NCBI GenBank assembly: GCA_033964015.1
Contig: CM066923.1
Span: forward strand, 9,165,978 to 9,229,977
DNA: 64,000 nt
Direction: 5' to 3'
Origin: Scolanthus callimorphus
Lineage: Eukaryota > Cnidaria > Anthozoa > Actiniaria > Edwardsiidae
Shown one piece after another: positions 22,364-34,107 of this stretch. Within the stretch, counting starts at the first letter, position 1. The number at the start of each line of letters is the position of its first letter. Under the pieces are notes generated by a model that did not search any database, was not told the DNA's origin, and saw only the letters and a program-made list of their open reading frames with translations. Position numbers and translations under genes: made by a program.

Positions 22364-24830
22364 ATGACAGCAGATGACTCGGTGATGGATTATCCGAGTA
22401 CAAATGCGTATAACACATACGCGGCCGCGATCTTCGTTCTCTTCCTCTTCGGTTTATTCGTGCACGCGCTCTTGTTCTATTCTCTACATCGATACCGAGG
22501 CAACCGAGAGCGAGTCCTGACCCCTTACATCTTCAGCATCGCAATAGCGAACACTACTATGATCGTCATCTCGCTACCCATGACGTTCGCGAACTCTCTA
22601 GCGCACAAGTGGCTCTTCTCGGACGCGTTCTGCCGGATGGAAGGCTTCATCGGAGGGCTGACGACCATATCCACGCTCTACACTCTCACGTGCGTCGTTC
22701 GAAAAGTTCACCACGTCGTGTCACGCGTCGTCGTTAAGACATCCAAACCGGCCTCGCACAAAAGCGCGTTCAGCTCCCTCGTGATTGTATGGCTTCTCAC
22801 AGTCCTTGTCATGCTTCCTCCTCTCACAGGGGTCACGTCCATGACTCAAGAGGCAGGCCAAACCAACTGCGCGCCAAACTGGCGTCCCCGGGACAGCGCG
22901 GACATGACTTACGCCTTGATGCTAGTCGTAATATCGTTCATTCTTCCCATAAGCGCATGTCTTTATTACTTGTCCAAGATCCGGCGAGGCCTGAGCCGTA
23001 GCGCGCGCGGTACACACGATCGACCAGGGCATTCCCGACTTCAGAATGCGTACAAGGGTGTCACTAAGGTGGTAGCTGTATCGGTGTTTGCGTACGTGGT
23101 CACATGGCTCCCGTACTGTGTCTGTGTACTGGTGGCTGTCTTTGGAGGTGCACATTTGCTGGAAACAGAGGGGGTCACCTTTATTCCAACTTTGATTGCT
23201 AAGATGAGCATACTTGGTATTCCGTTAATATACTTTGTGTTAAACGCAGGGTAAGTGAGCTTGCACATCGTATCGTTCAGCCATGGCTAAACTACGACAC
23301 ATGTAGCGCGCAACATTGTAGACGGACACATGTTTCCCTCATGTTTCCCAGTCTAGCCACGCGAAAAACATTGTTGCATGCGACAAATTTTGTAGCCGGG
23401 ACACAAAGACATGTTTCTTCGCCAGACAAGAAACATTTTGTGTTTCCGAGACACACGCGTGCGATGTTTCCCAGTTTAGTCACTCAAGGAAACATGCAGG
23501 GCACAAATGTTGCGCGATACGTGTGTCCTAGTTTACTCGGTCCTAGTAGCTTTAGGCCACGCCAAGAGAAACAAAAAAAAAATCCCTCTTTTCAGGAGCT
23601 GATCACTAGGAGCGGGCAATCCTAAGAACGGCTGTTTGAGCAGTGAGTTCATTTTTTAGTTGTCCCGAAATGTGTTCAAGCTTTCCCGAAAAAGTGTTCC
23701 TTGCTCCCGACTTTTTTCAGATTCACCGTATTTCAGCAACACACTATTTTGAGAAGTCGTATAAACAATACAATCGGCCACTAGTTTGCAGGAGTTTTTT
23801 TGATTCTAGTCTGCTTGCAGTCCCTTTTTTGGCAAACGTCTGTCGGTGGCGGCGCAGCAATCCCTTCTTTGGCGCGTGAAAATACGAAGAAGTCTACTTT
23901 GATTCGCAGCGTTTCTCACCCATAGAAGTAACATTTTCCGCCTTTTCCCAACTTCTCCCGAGCATAAAAATCAGCCGCCTTCGTTTTGATTTTCCCGGAA
24001 AACACGGTCGAACTCCCGATTCCCGACCATTCTCTAAAATTCCCAAGAGTTATAGGATTGTCCCTGTAATCTGTAGCTATATGACTGAGATCTCTCCACC
24101 TCGAGTTATTTGTAGATCACGCTGCATTATTCCCGCGCACACTTGACAATGCATGTGGCTGAACGGGAATGAAAAGATTAAAGATTCATTATATTTTGCA
24201 CTAGTTGGCTTCATATACATATAAAACAATTTTGGGAAAGGAAAACGAGAAGTAATATAATTCAGAGTATTTTTGGTATGTGCGTAGTGGTGAAAAGAGC
24301 TAAAAAAAGCTTTCGAGTTGCTTAGTCCGTAATTTTAAGTTATCAGTATAAAATAGAGTCAGAATAGAGTTTTGAAATTGAATTAAAGAGAGAATCTCAT
24401 AGCCCAATTTATACGCGCGTTGATTGGCTTAAAGCGAGTGAGATTTAACGTGTAATTCAATGGTTGAAAGCCGCGTGCAAAGAAAGCTCAAAGCGCGAAT
24501 CATTTCACTAAAGTAATATCAAAACTTTGCTATGGGATTCCAGAAAAAAATATCACTCAACTCGTGAATTCCGCGTTAAATTTCACTTAAACGATATCGC
24601 ACTCATTAGCTGTATTCACACTAGAGACGAGTTTCCCGTCTGAGACGAGTTTCTCGCCTTAAATATGGTTCCCTGTTCTACAGTGATCACGTGAAACACT
24701 TTTTTTGAAGGAGAAAGTTTAGACAGATGACAAGCAAGTGTTTCTGAGCAGAATTGACATAAAGCAGGAACTCTTTCTGACGAGAAACGAGAAGTTTTCC
24801 GTCTCTAGTGTGAATACGGCTAATGCGGAC

Positions 24831-24862
<32 letters not shown>

Positions 24863-25600
24863 TCGTCGTATTGTGATTAATTTATCTATAAAATACACAT
24901 CATAAAGACATGTGATACATATTGCTAGTAACCTTGGCTATGATTGGAGAAAGTGCAATTTCAGCTGTCTTTAAAATAATGCTACGTAGGAGGAAAATTT
25001 TATATCAAAGGGAATTTGTTCCCTCGTACTTGATGCAATTACAATAAATTTTGAGAACCCCAAATTGCCTCTCCGGAAAAATGACAACATAAAACACATA
25101 CGCTACACTGCTTGTTAAGCAAAGAACGCAAAAAAATAACAAAAAACAAGAACTCATGCTCTTATTCCCTTAAGCCCGGTTTCCATATGTCGCAGCTGTC
25201 GTTGACAAACTTGTTCTGCAAAAGCTATTGCAACAAAGTTGTTCTAAGACATCTGCAACAAGACACTTTTTAACACGATTTTAACAAAAAATCCTTGGTC
25301 TGTTTCAGGTTTCGTCGTACTGTCCTTCAGTTGTTACAAGTCAAATCTTCCCGTCATCCCAGCTTGCCACCCCTCCGTAACGGCACCACAAGTCAGGTAC
25401 GGAGGAATCTGGCACGAAAACGCAAAGTGGATGTGGTCAAGAGCGACTCTGATATCAATGAGCTGGGATTCGAGCAGGCAAGCCGGTCAAACTGGACCTT
25501 TGAGGACGAGCTGGAGTTCTCGGCCATAACAAACAGCACATCAAGCCATCGGCTAGAATTGAGAAGGAACGCTATACATTTGCATATCTACAGTAGTTAG
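22364..25600 (+). CDS. Opsin-type rhodopsin-family GPCR
   Basis: Exons 22364-23250 and 25309-25600, joined through GG|G, giving about 392 residues. Seven hydrophobic segments are visible. Opsin marks: Lys280 in TM7 (sequence LIAKMS) at the retinal Schiff-base position, Glu93 three residues after Cys90 at the bovine Glu113 position, and Glu163 six residues before the loop-2 Cys169, matching bovine Glu181/Cys187. TM6 has TWLPY. The G-protein activation motifs differ: the E/DRY position reads KVH (114-116), TM7 NPxxY reads IPLIY, and the TM2 Asp is Asn63. The second exon supplies helix 8 (FRRTVLQLLQ) and a basic, Ser/Thr-rich tail. This is probably a cnidarian opsin. The exact opsin group and the light response remain inferred. 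Confidence 0.85.
23284..23540. mobile_element. MITE, GTAGCGCGCAACATT family, copy 2
   Basis: Begins 34 bp after the opsin splice donor. Palindromic arms GACACATGTAGCGCGCAACA and TGTTGCGCGATACGTGTGTC. Confidence 0.85.
24606..24823. mobile_element. MITE with TTAGCTGTATTCACACTAGA termini
   Basis: TTAGCTGTATTCACACTAGA at 24606 pairs with TCTAGTGTGAATACGGCTAA ending at 24823. It lies inside the opsin intron. Confidence 0.75.
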
Positions 25601-25614
25601 GCTCGGTTCTAAGC

Positions 25615-25925
25615 GTCGTGTGCGTTTGCTTGGCTCCTCTACTGAAGGGGAAGGATCGCAGACAGACTGGAAACCCCACCGGTTGTAAACTAAGACAGTA
25701 GTTGGGCTTCAACTGATGTTGATGATATGGGTGCCCTGCGGTCGTTTGTATTATAACCCGGGAACCCTGTGGTGCGATGTAGTGTCCTCTACTGAAGGGG
25801 AGAGGATCGCGGGCATATCGAACCCCCCAATGGAAACCGAGCCTAGTTTGGCTTCAACGTAATGATATCGGAGCCCTGTGGTCGTTATGAGAACCTGGGA
25901 ACCCTGTGGTGCGACGTGGTGTCGT
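25615..25925 (+). repeat. Tandem duplication in the opsin 3' UTR
   Basis: Two diverged units of about 165 bp. Shared blocks are CCTCTACTGAAGGGG, GGATCGC, GGAACCCTGTGGTGCGA and GGCTTCAAC. It starts just after the opsin stop codon. Confidence 0.75.
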
Positions 25926-26467
25926 CATGAACAAACTTGCAGCTTTGGAGCTATTCTACTTGTGATTTGGCGGTCCACCCACAGTGCCTGAACATTTAGC
26001 GGGTACTCTTATATTTGCCTGAACTCTGGGCCAGTGACAGGGATGCGGAACCCGAAGTCGGGTCATATATTATAGCCGTGTGCCATTCACGGAATACGCA
26101 CTACGAACAAGAAACGGAAACTCTTGCACGCCTTTGGTTTGGGGAGTAGGACATATCCAAGATGACGTCCCTGTCTAGGGGCATGAGTATAAATTATAGT
26201 CCTATTTATATCATAGCAAAAGAAATGCCTATAACAAGAGCGTTATGAGGGAAAAAGGGACAGAAGGAACGGAGAAGCTTTCCTTTACTTTACCTTCTTC
26301 CCCTCCCCTTTCCTTAAAGCCTATGTTACTCACACTACGAAACGGGTAAACCTTTTTACTTGTAGTATTAGTAATAGATTATTAATCCACATTGGAAGTG
26401 GAAACTGAAACTTGCCACATAGTAATCTCGTTCAAGAGGCCACGGTGCCACGGCCGTTTGGCCCGAT

Positions 26468-26587
26468 AGATCTTACATATGGTACACTGTGTCCTTCTGT
26501 ATATTCTCTCGTTCTATAAGACATGACAGAGACATGGGAGATATTTATACCCGGAGGACACTATAGTGTACCATATATGAAGGATCT
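26468..26587. mobile_element. Short inverted-repeat element, AGATCCTTCATATATGG family
   Basis: The right end ACCATATATGAAGGATCT pairs with AGATCTTACATATGGT on the left. The interior includes TGTCCTTCTGTATA and GACATGGGAGATATTTATAC. The same element at 30189-30555 carries a nested insertion. Confidence 0.8.
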
Positions 26588-27080
26588 ACCCAAAAGCTCG
26601 TCGTCCTTTTAGCTCAGATGAACAAAGGCTCTGGATAAAGAGATTGGACCAATAGAAATCTGCATAAGATCACGTGACTTGCTGAAGGAAAACGCGTGCA
26701 ACTCTTTCTGAACAACCCGAGAAATCTCGGTAACAAAAACGATTTTTGCAATGTTAATAGATTACAGCTCTGATTTAAACAGGCTAGAACTTCCTAGTAG
26801 TGGACATTTGTAGCGTTTACACCCCCAAAAAAGAAATTTTCATTTTCATTCAAGCAGCAAAATCTACAAACAAGCACCAGCAAAATGGAGCAGCTTCTCA
26901 CTCGAAAATGAATTGTTTTTCATCCAAGTTTGTCTGGCGCCTGAGAGATTCCCAAATCCCAACATAACTTTGCATAAGGCAAAGTTTTTCGGGCCAAAGA
27001 ATTTTCATAATTTCAAATAGGGCCCAGCATGCACGCGTGAAAGAAATGACAGGGTAACTACAAATCTGCGGAAAGACTTT

Positions 27081-27230
27081 AAGCAATTATTGGATGAGCT
27101 TTTTGTGATCTCCATAATAAACATGTCGAGACTGTTGGAATCAGGCGAGGCCGTGAGGCCGAGCCTGATTCCACTTGGCGAGACATTGTTTATTCTGGAG
27201 ATCACAAAAACCGAATTCAATAATTGCTTT
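27081..27230. repeat. Long hairpin-forming inverted repeat
   Basis: Left arm AAGCAATTATTGGATGAGCT and right arm ending TTCAATAATTGCTTT, with TTTTTGTGATCTCC and GGAGATCACAAAAA pairing next, around a centre containing GGCGAGGCCGTGAGGCCGAG. Confidence 0.8.
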
Positions 27231-27941
27231 ATTATACATTGATTCAGTAAAAATACTTTTCTTTCTGTCAAGCAATTTATTTTACACAAGCGTCTTGTTA
27301 AAATAGGGAAAGCGCTCTAGTCCCATGATGCATTGCGCGCGTATCAAGAGTCAGCTAGCTGATTCTTGAAGACCCTCAAATTGCGCGATTCCCAAAGTAA
27401 AGCGCACGTTCTTAGCCAATCAGAATCGATCTAGCGAGTACAATGTATAATAATGATTGATATCACGTCGCGCTGCGTCGCCAGTTTTGTGCCACATGAA
27501 AGATAATTTGTTGCATGGCAGTGCGTGGTAGACAAATCGGGCTTAATTAAAAGCAGCGAATAATATCGCAATTTCAAATTCGCCATGCAAACAATTTCCG
27601 TTAATTCAGTATCATCTTGACGGGAGATATATTGTGTGGGATTCAAGATCATATTACCTAAATCTTGCGCAGGTGCTGTAATCTTTATTAAATTTTCCCG
27701 GAATACAAAGAGATTGCTCTTACAATAGTGTTTTCTAGCTTTCTCATAATCACCAGATGGTTTCAACAGAAATTTATGTCTACAGTGTGCTAATTATAAG
27801 TAGATTAAAAACGAAATAATCTCGGGAAGACGAAAGTAAAGGTGTCTACTAAAATTCGGAGCTCGTTTCTTTTTAAAATCTTAATTTCTGAATTTTACAA
27901 AAATAGTATCTACCAGAGTTTGTATCGTTCCAAGAACTCAA

Positions 27942-30900
27942 ATGGAGTTCAGAGTGGTTTTTCGGTTGCTGGTATTTGGGATGATATTTGTTACGCATCA
28001 ATGTACAAGCGATGAAAACTTTCTGGAGGGGACTTTCTCAAAAACAGAAGGTAAGAAATGCGTTTTTCGCATTGTCTAACTGATTTTTTTTCTAAGAATC
28101 AACTTTGATATAAGTTACGTGTTTTTATATATAATTTCTTCCGTTTTGTAAGAAGAATGAATAATTATAGTGCTTTCTGTCTGTAGTAGGAAAAAAAAAC
28201 AGTAAGGGAGAAACACTTTCGGTAAATAGAAGAACAGAATAGAAGAGGTGACAGGTATATAGAAAAAGGTAATTCGAGTTCGTATTATTGTTTCCCCTAT
28301 GCTCATCGATTCTATTTTAATAAACTACAGTAAAAATCCGCGTATAAGAACCTGGACTTTCTAATTTAGCCTAAACAGGTTCTTATATAAATGGTACATG
28401 AAGCAAATTTAGGCTAGCAAGGTTCTTAAAATAGGTTCTTGAGGAATTATTTGAATGGTAAACACAAATAGAAATTCAACATTGTACTTACTCTTGAAAG
28501 AAAAAAGTAGTGTTATCTCTGTATAACATTGAAGTTACTTTTAAATGTAATCAGACGATGATCTTAATTAAGCAGTTTCTACCTATACACCTTAACAGCA
28601 ACTCCACTGATAAGAACCTTAATATGAAAATTTCAGACTATCAGGTTCTTAAAACCCAGGTTCTTATACGCGGGTTTTTACTGTATATGACATTTTCAAA
28701 GCCACGAAGCATTCGAATGTTGCACTATTACCACAAGTGTACCTTTTTATGAAATGCATCTGATCGTTTTCGAAAATTTCCACCTCGGCGTTTCCCGAAA
28801 ATCTTTTTTTTCTGTTGTAATAACTCAATGGTTCGTAATTCGTGCCAACCAACCGCTGTGCTGTCTCCTTGCCCAATAGTGCACGCTGCGCACAGTCTAA
28901 AATTAGATCACGAGACTCAGACAAACATTCCCTCTGAAATCCCATTCAGAAGGATCGCGCTCGAAATACGAGCCAGGATAGGAGTACATATAAGCTCTGC
29001 TATAATGAGTGGAACTACAAGTTTACCAATTCATTTTGTATCGTTCTTTAGAGAGAAAACTGAGATAATGGGAGAAACGTGTATTTGCTTGTCTGAGGGT
29101 TTAATTAGTGTGACGTCATCTGTGCGGCAGCGCTAATGTTTCTCCTATTCTCAACGATTCTTTTTTTAAAACTATGTGACAATTATATGGAATGACATTT
29201 TCACACCAACGAAGCATTCGAATGTCGCACAATTGCACCTTTTTATGAAATGCATCTCGATCATTTTTGAAAATTTCTTCCTCCTCGTTTCCCGAAAATC
29301 ATTTTTTTTTTATCCGGTCAACCAACCGCTGTGCTGTCTCCTTGCCAAATCGTAATTGCTAATTTGAATTCCCAAATACTGTAAGGCTGGTAGTTTAGTC
29401 AACCTACGATCAGAGAGGCCGAATCATTGTAGAACTAATTGCAAAGTAGATGTTTTTAAAGAAAACTTAGTTCTAAAACCATTTCGAGCAGCGTACTGAA
29501 AGTTCCCAAGAAATTGCGCTTGGGGGAACCGGTTTGAATTCGCTTTTTATTTAATTTAATTTATGCTTAGACAATGGTTTTCACAAGATGAACAATAATA
29601 AATCTATCAGAATTTATATTCTGAGCATCATATGATGCCAAAGGTAACATACGTAACTACGACAAATTTCAGAGCTTAAACACTGCGTTAGCAATACATT
29701 TATTGATTTTCGACGGTGTCCACGCGAAAAATATTACTCCGGCGACTATACGCTAGTCGATTTATATGCCACAGAAATTTCCAATTTAGCTTGTTTTTCA
29801 ACTAATCAGAGGCAATTTAGTCCCAAGTTGTTCTTTACAGAATTAAATGCACCCTTCCCTGAATTGTATTGTAAATAATAATTATATTATCTAAATAATT
29901 CAAATTCTATATCAATAATATTAAGGCCTGGAGATATGTTCATGTCTATATTTTAATTTTTTATCGAAATGGACCTCCTTTGAGTAAGACACCCTCCACA
30001 TGGAATTTAGGTAAACTTGCGAATACCAACGTTTCGATTCCGAAAAGTTTCTCAAGTTTGTCTATTGTCTCAATTCAAGCTTCATCAGTTTCTCATGGGT
30101 ATTCGCAACTTTTTCAACTTCAAACTGAGGCTCCCACTGTATTTATGCGCCACTGATGCCTATTCAGCAGTAGAGCAAAGAATTCCCTAGATCCTTCATA
30201 TATGGTAGAGTATACTGTCCTTCTGTATAATTCTATAAGACATGGGAGATATTTATACGGAAGACACTATAGTGTACACAGACTCGTATCCGTCGCTTAG
30301 TAGAAAAGTCGAGGAACGCAGGGGATTATGGGAAGGATTAGCGCGGCGCGCAATGCATTGTGGGAAGATTTCGCAAGGCGCGCAATGGATTGTGTCGCCC
30401 TTCCCACAATGCATTGCGCGCCGCGCTAATCCTTCCCATAATCCCCTGCGTTCCTCGACTTTTCTACTAGAGAGCAGCAAAGCAGTTATTTGACGACTGA
30501 TTTGACGACCTAGCGACGGGTACGAGTCTGATAGTGTACCATATATGAAGGATCTACCAAGAACTCGAACCTTGACTATTCAATACATTTTATTATAATA
30601 ATCTCAGCAAGGGTTTGCTTATGTAGGTACAGTGTTGAAGAATCACGTGATTGCAATGTATTCTGCAAAAGACAGCTTGGCCTGCGCATTCAAGTGCGCA
30701 AGCGCAGATGGCTGTCAATCATTTAACTACAAAGTGGTTGACGATAAGGGTGTTTGTGAAATAAGCAGGAGAAATAAAAACAACGCCTTTGAGGACTACC
30801 GAGAGGATGACGAGGTTTCGTATTTCGGAAAGGTAAGGACCGAGACTGAATCCTTGTAGAACACCCTAAAATGGGACTATAAAATGGGACCAGTTTGTGT

Positions 30901-33900
30901 GTAGAGAAAACTTTACCCAAGGAAGAAGACTCGCTTTCAATAACAAGGTAACTGCAGGGGGCCCAAAATCGAGCAGCGGGGAACACCTTGAATAATCAAG
31001 TTATTAAAATTAGTAAGCTCTCCATCAAGCAGACTGCAAAACAACCCCTTTGATATCGCCAAAAATTCGTAAAGGAGGAGGGAAAGAAACTTGAGCGAAT
31101 AGTGGGCGCAGAATGGCTGAAAAGCGGGCGTACAGGAAACCACAAGATGTTATGGGTTCTGTGCGCGCACTACCTTCATTTTGCGTCGCCCAACACATGT
31201 CGCGCGCTTTTCGAGCCTTAAACTTTTCTCTCCCTTTACTTAAATGGATTGTAGAAGTCTAATTGTCAAGGCAAAACGAGTATCGGTTCGGGTATCTTCC
31301 AACTTGTATCCTGTATCTTTTATCGTTTCCAACCAAACGCAAATTAAATGATGTAATCGAAATAACTAGTTAGAGTTTACATTTCGTGTTCAGTGCGCAT
31401 GCAATTTTAGTCCGAATCTTTTGTTAAACTTCTCTTTATTCTCGTTAAACAAAAGAAATCAAGAAATTTATTCTCGTACCCAGAGCTCCCCGACTCGTCT
31501 GCTCGCAGGGGAGGCTCTGGGGACATCCATTTGAGGGCCTTCGCTGACGTTGGAGCATGCGCAGAAAATTGTTTCTCTCAAGGGCTCTGCATCATATCTC
31601 GCGCATGCGTCAATGGCTGTCACCAGAGCCTCCCCCGCGAGGTAACTAGCCGAAAAGCTCTGGGTTCGAGAATGAAGAAATTCGGACTAAAGTCGCATGC
31701 GCACTAAATACGAAATTTAAACTCCAGCTAGGCTTATTAGCGGAGCTCCTTAGCGGCCGAAGGCCGCAGAGCGGAGCACCATAGGTATCGCAGGAAGAAT
31801 ACAATAGCTGAAAGTTCCACTTTGGTATACGATCGACTTCATTTTTCATGGTTCAGCGGTATTCCCATTTTGGCATCGCGGGCGCGTCCGTGCGTGTCTG
31901 CGTGCCCCACCACAGGTAAACCAAAACTCTTCTCAGTTTATTAAAATCATATGATGAAGCCCAGACAACCAAACAAAGGGCAACCTTTTTGTCTTAACAC
32001 AGAAAAATATGTAACAGGGAGCTCAGCTTTTAGCCAGTGGCTAAATCTATATATTACAAATTCTATTTCTGATATACAGGAGCCGTGCATTCCGAATCCT
32101 TGTTCGTTTGATGGGACCTGCCTTACTGTATATAACGCATCCGACAGCTCCAATATGTACTCATGCCAATGCAGACCAGAATATAAGGGGATGAATTGCG
32201 ACACAGGTTAGAAGTCTTATTCTATACAATGGCAGAATCGATGTAATACTTTCAAATAGTAAATCGCGAAAAATCCAATGAGTCGAGCATGTGTTATGGC
32301 CGGATTTAGGGAGGACGAGGGTCCCCTTTCGGGAATACTTTTACTACAACCGTGAATTGACAAAATCGGCTAAGTTGTTTAAAACCTATCATTCAAGATT
32401 TATTGATCCAAATTTTCATGAAAGATACAGTCAAGTCAAACCAAAGGACCGTAGTTTAGAGAAGCACGACTAACTGAGAGAACTTTGGAAAAAATTTTGG
32501 ACATCTTCAAAAGCTTGTATTGAACAGGCGTTCGGATTAGCCTTCAATCCAACAGATTATGGACAGGGAATTCACCTGCATATACGAAATCTATTCAGTT
32601 AAAACTGGTGCAAAATACGACGACTAAAACGGGAGAAAACATATTACAGTCCAACTTATATTTTGGAGAGCTGGCACTAAAAAGTGGGAAAAAGACGCAT
32701 TTTTTAAGATCTGCAGTTCGGACTCCCTGGATGTATCTTGGGGGTCAGAATTTGTGGACCTCATCGATCTCATTAGAAAAATATCCTATTTTCCTTTCAA
32801 CCTCTGGCAAAATAAATGGAGTAGTGTTAAAGAGCATGATGTCTAGTACTTGTGCCGAATTTGATGGAATTTTAGGTAAGTGCAAATTAGGTGCTAGTGG
32901 CGCTTTAACGGTCGGTCGTCCCATGTAAAGGGATCCACAAACGTTTGGATCCCGGATCCCAGTCCTTGGATCCCAGATCCCGACCCATGGATCCTAGATC
33001 CCATGCTCTGGATCCCGGATCCCACACTCTGGATCTCGGATCCAACACCTCTGGATCCCGGATCTCACACTCTAGATCCCTGATCCCATACTCTGGATTC
33101 CAAACCTCAAATTTAGCTGGATCCCGGAGCGACTCCTTACATAAGGCGAGACTGGGACGACCGACACGACCTTATGGAAACCCAAAACTTTGTGTGTCAT
33201 TTTAATGAAACATTTTCAACAGCCAAGCTCGGCTGGATGATTTCAAGACCCGCTAAATCCTGCAAGGAGATTTCGGACAACGGAGATGCCGGACCAGACG
33301 GACTATACTATATTGATCCTGAGGATTCTGGGAATCCATTCAAAGCATACTGTGACATGATGGTGCTAGGCGGTAAGGCTATTTATAATAAAGCTACGAT
33401 ATAACGCGCGCTCTGATTGGTCAAAATCTATGCGTGTTCTTTTTCGCCGATAAAGTCATAGAACGTTGTGCTCTGATGCTATTCTCACAACTTTCGGAGG
33501 CATTCCATATGTGGGGCGCGCGGATATTCTCGCCTTATCTAGGGGTTAAAGTGACCACATGGGTTTTTTTTTTCAGGAAGGAAAAAGAAAAAAAAGATAT
33601 AGTCTCAGGAAAGAAAGCTCTAATAGTGACCAAACTTGAAAACCATTTCTTTGGGTTAAAAGCTATCTAATATCAAAGTCACGTGACGTCATAAAAATGC
33701 CAAAAAAGTGTCTAGTTATACGCTGATACCACTTTTCCTTATGTATGGTGCTTTGCTCGGAAGAATAATCTGTCGTCGGCATTTGTAGTAATTACTAAAT
33801 TTTCTTTACAAGACGTGTTTTCTCTCGAATTCAGGCGGCTGGCTGCTCATCGTCAACTTCACAGTGAATACCGATTCTCGACCACTCACAATTACAAACA

Positions 33901-34062
33901 TCTTTCGCGAGATCGCGAACTGCTCAAATGGGTACACAGGTAAATGAGAGCGAAATGAAAAGCAAATATTAACCAACCAAACTGAACACCTTGTTAATGA
34001 AAATTCAAGGCCGTAGCTATAAATGTTTGAGTGGGGGCAAACCTTGGTCATCCTTTCTTTAG

Positions 34063-34107
<45 letters not shown>

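Larger units (their letters stand above)
25926..27941. other. Intergenic region between opsin and secreted-protein gene
   Basis: No gene seen. It holds the inverted-repeat element at 26468-26587, the hairpin at 27081-27230, and AT-rich sequence leading to the next start codon. Confidence 0.4.

Noticed and set aside
30242..30493. Near-identical ORFs on both strands
   Set aside because: They are mirror products of the exact 67-bp inverted repeat, not genes.
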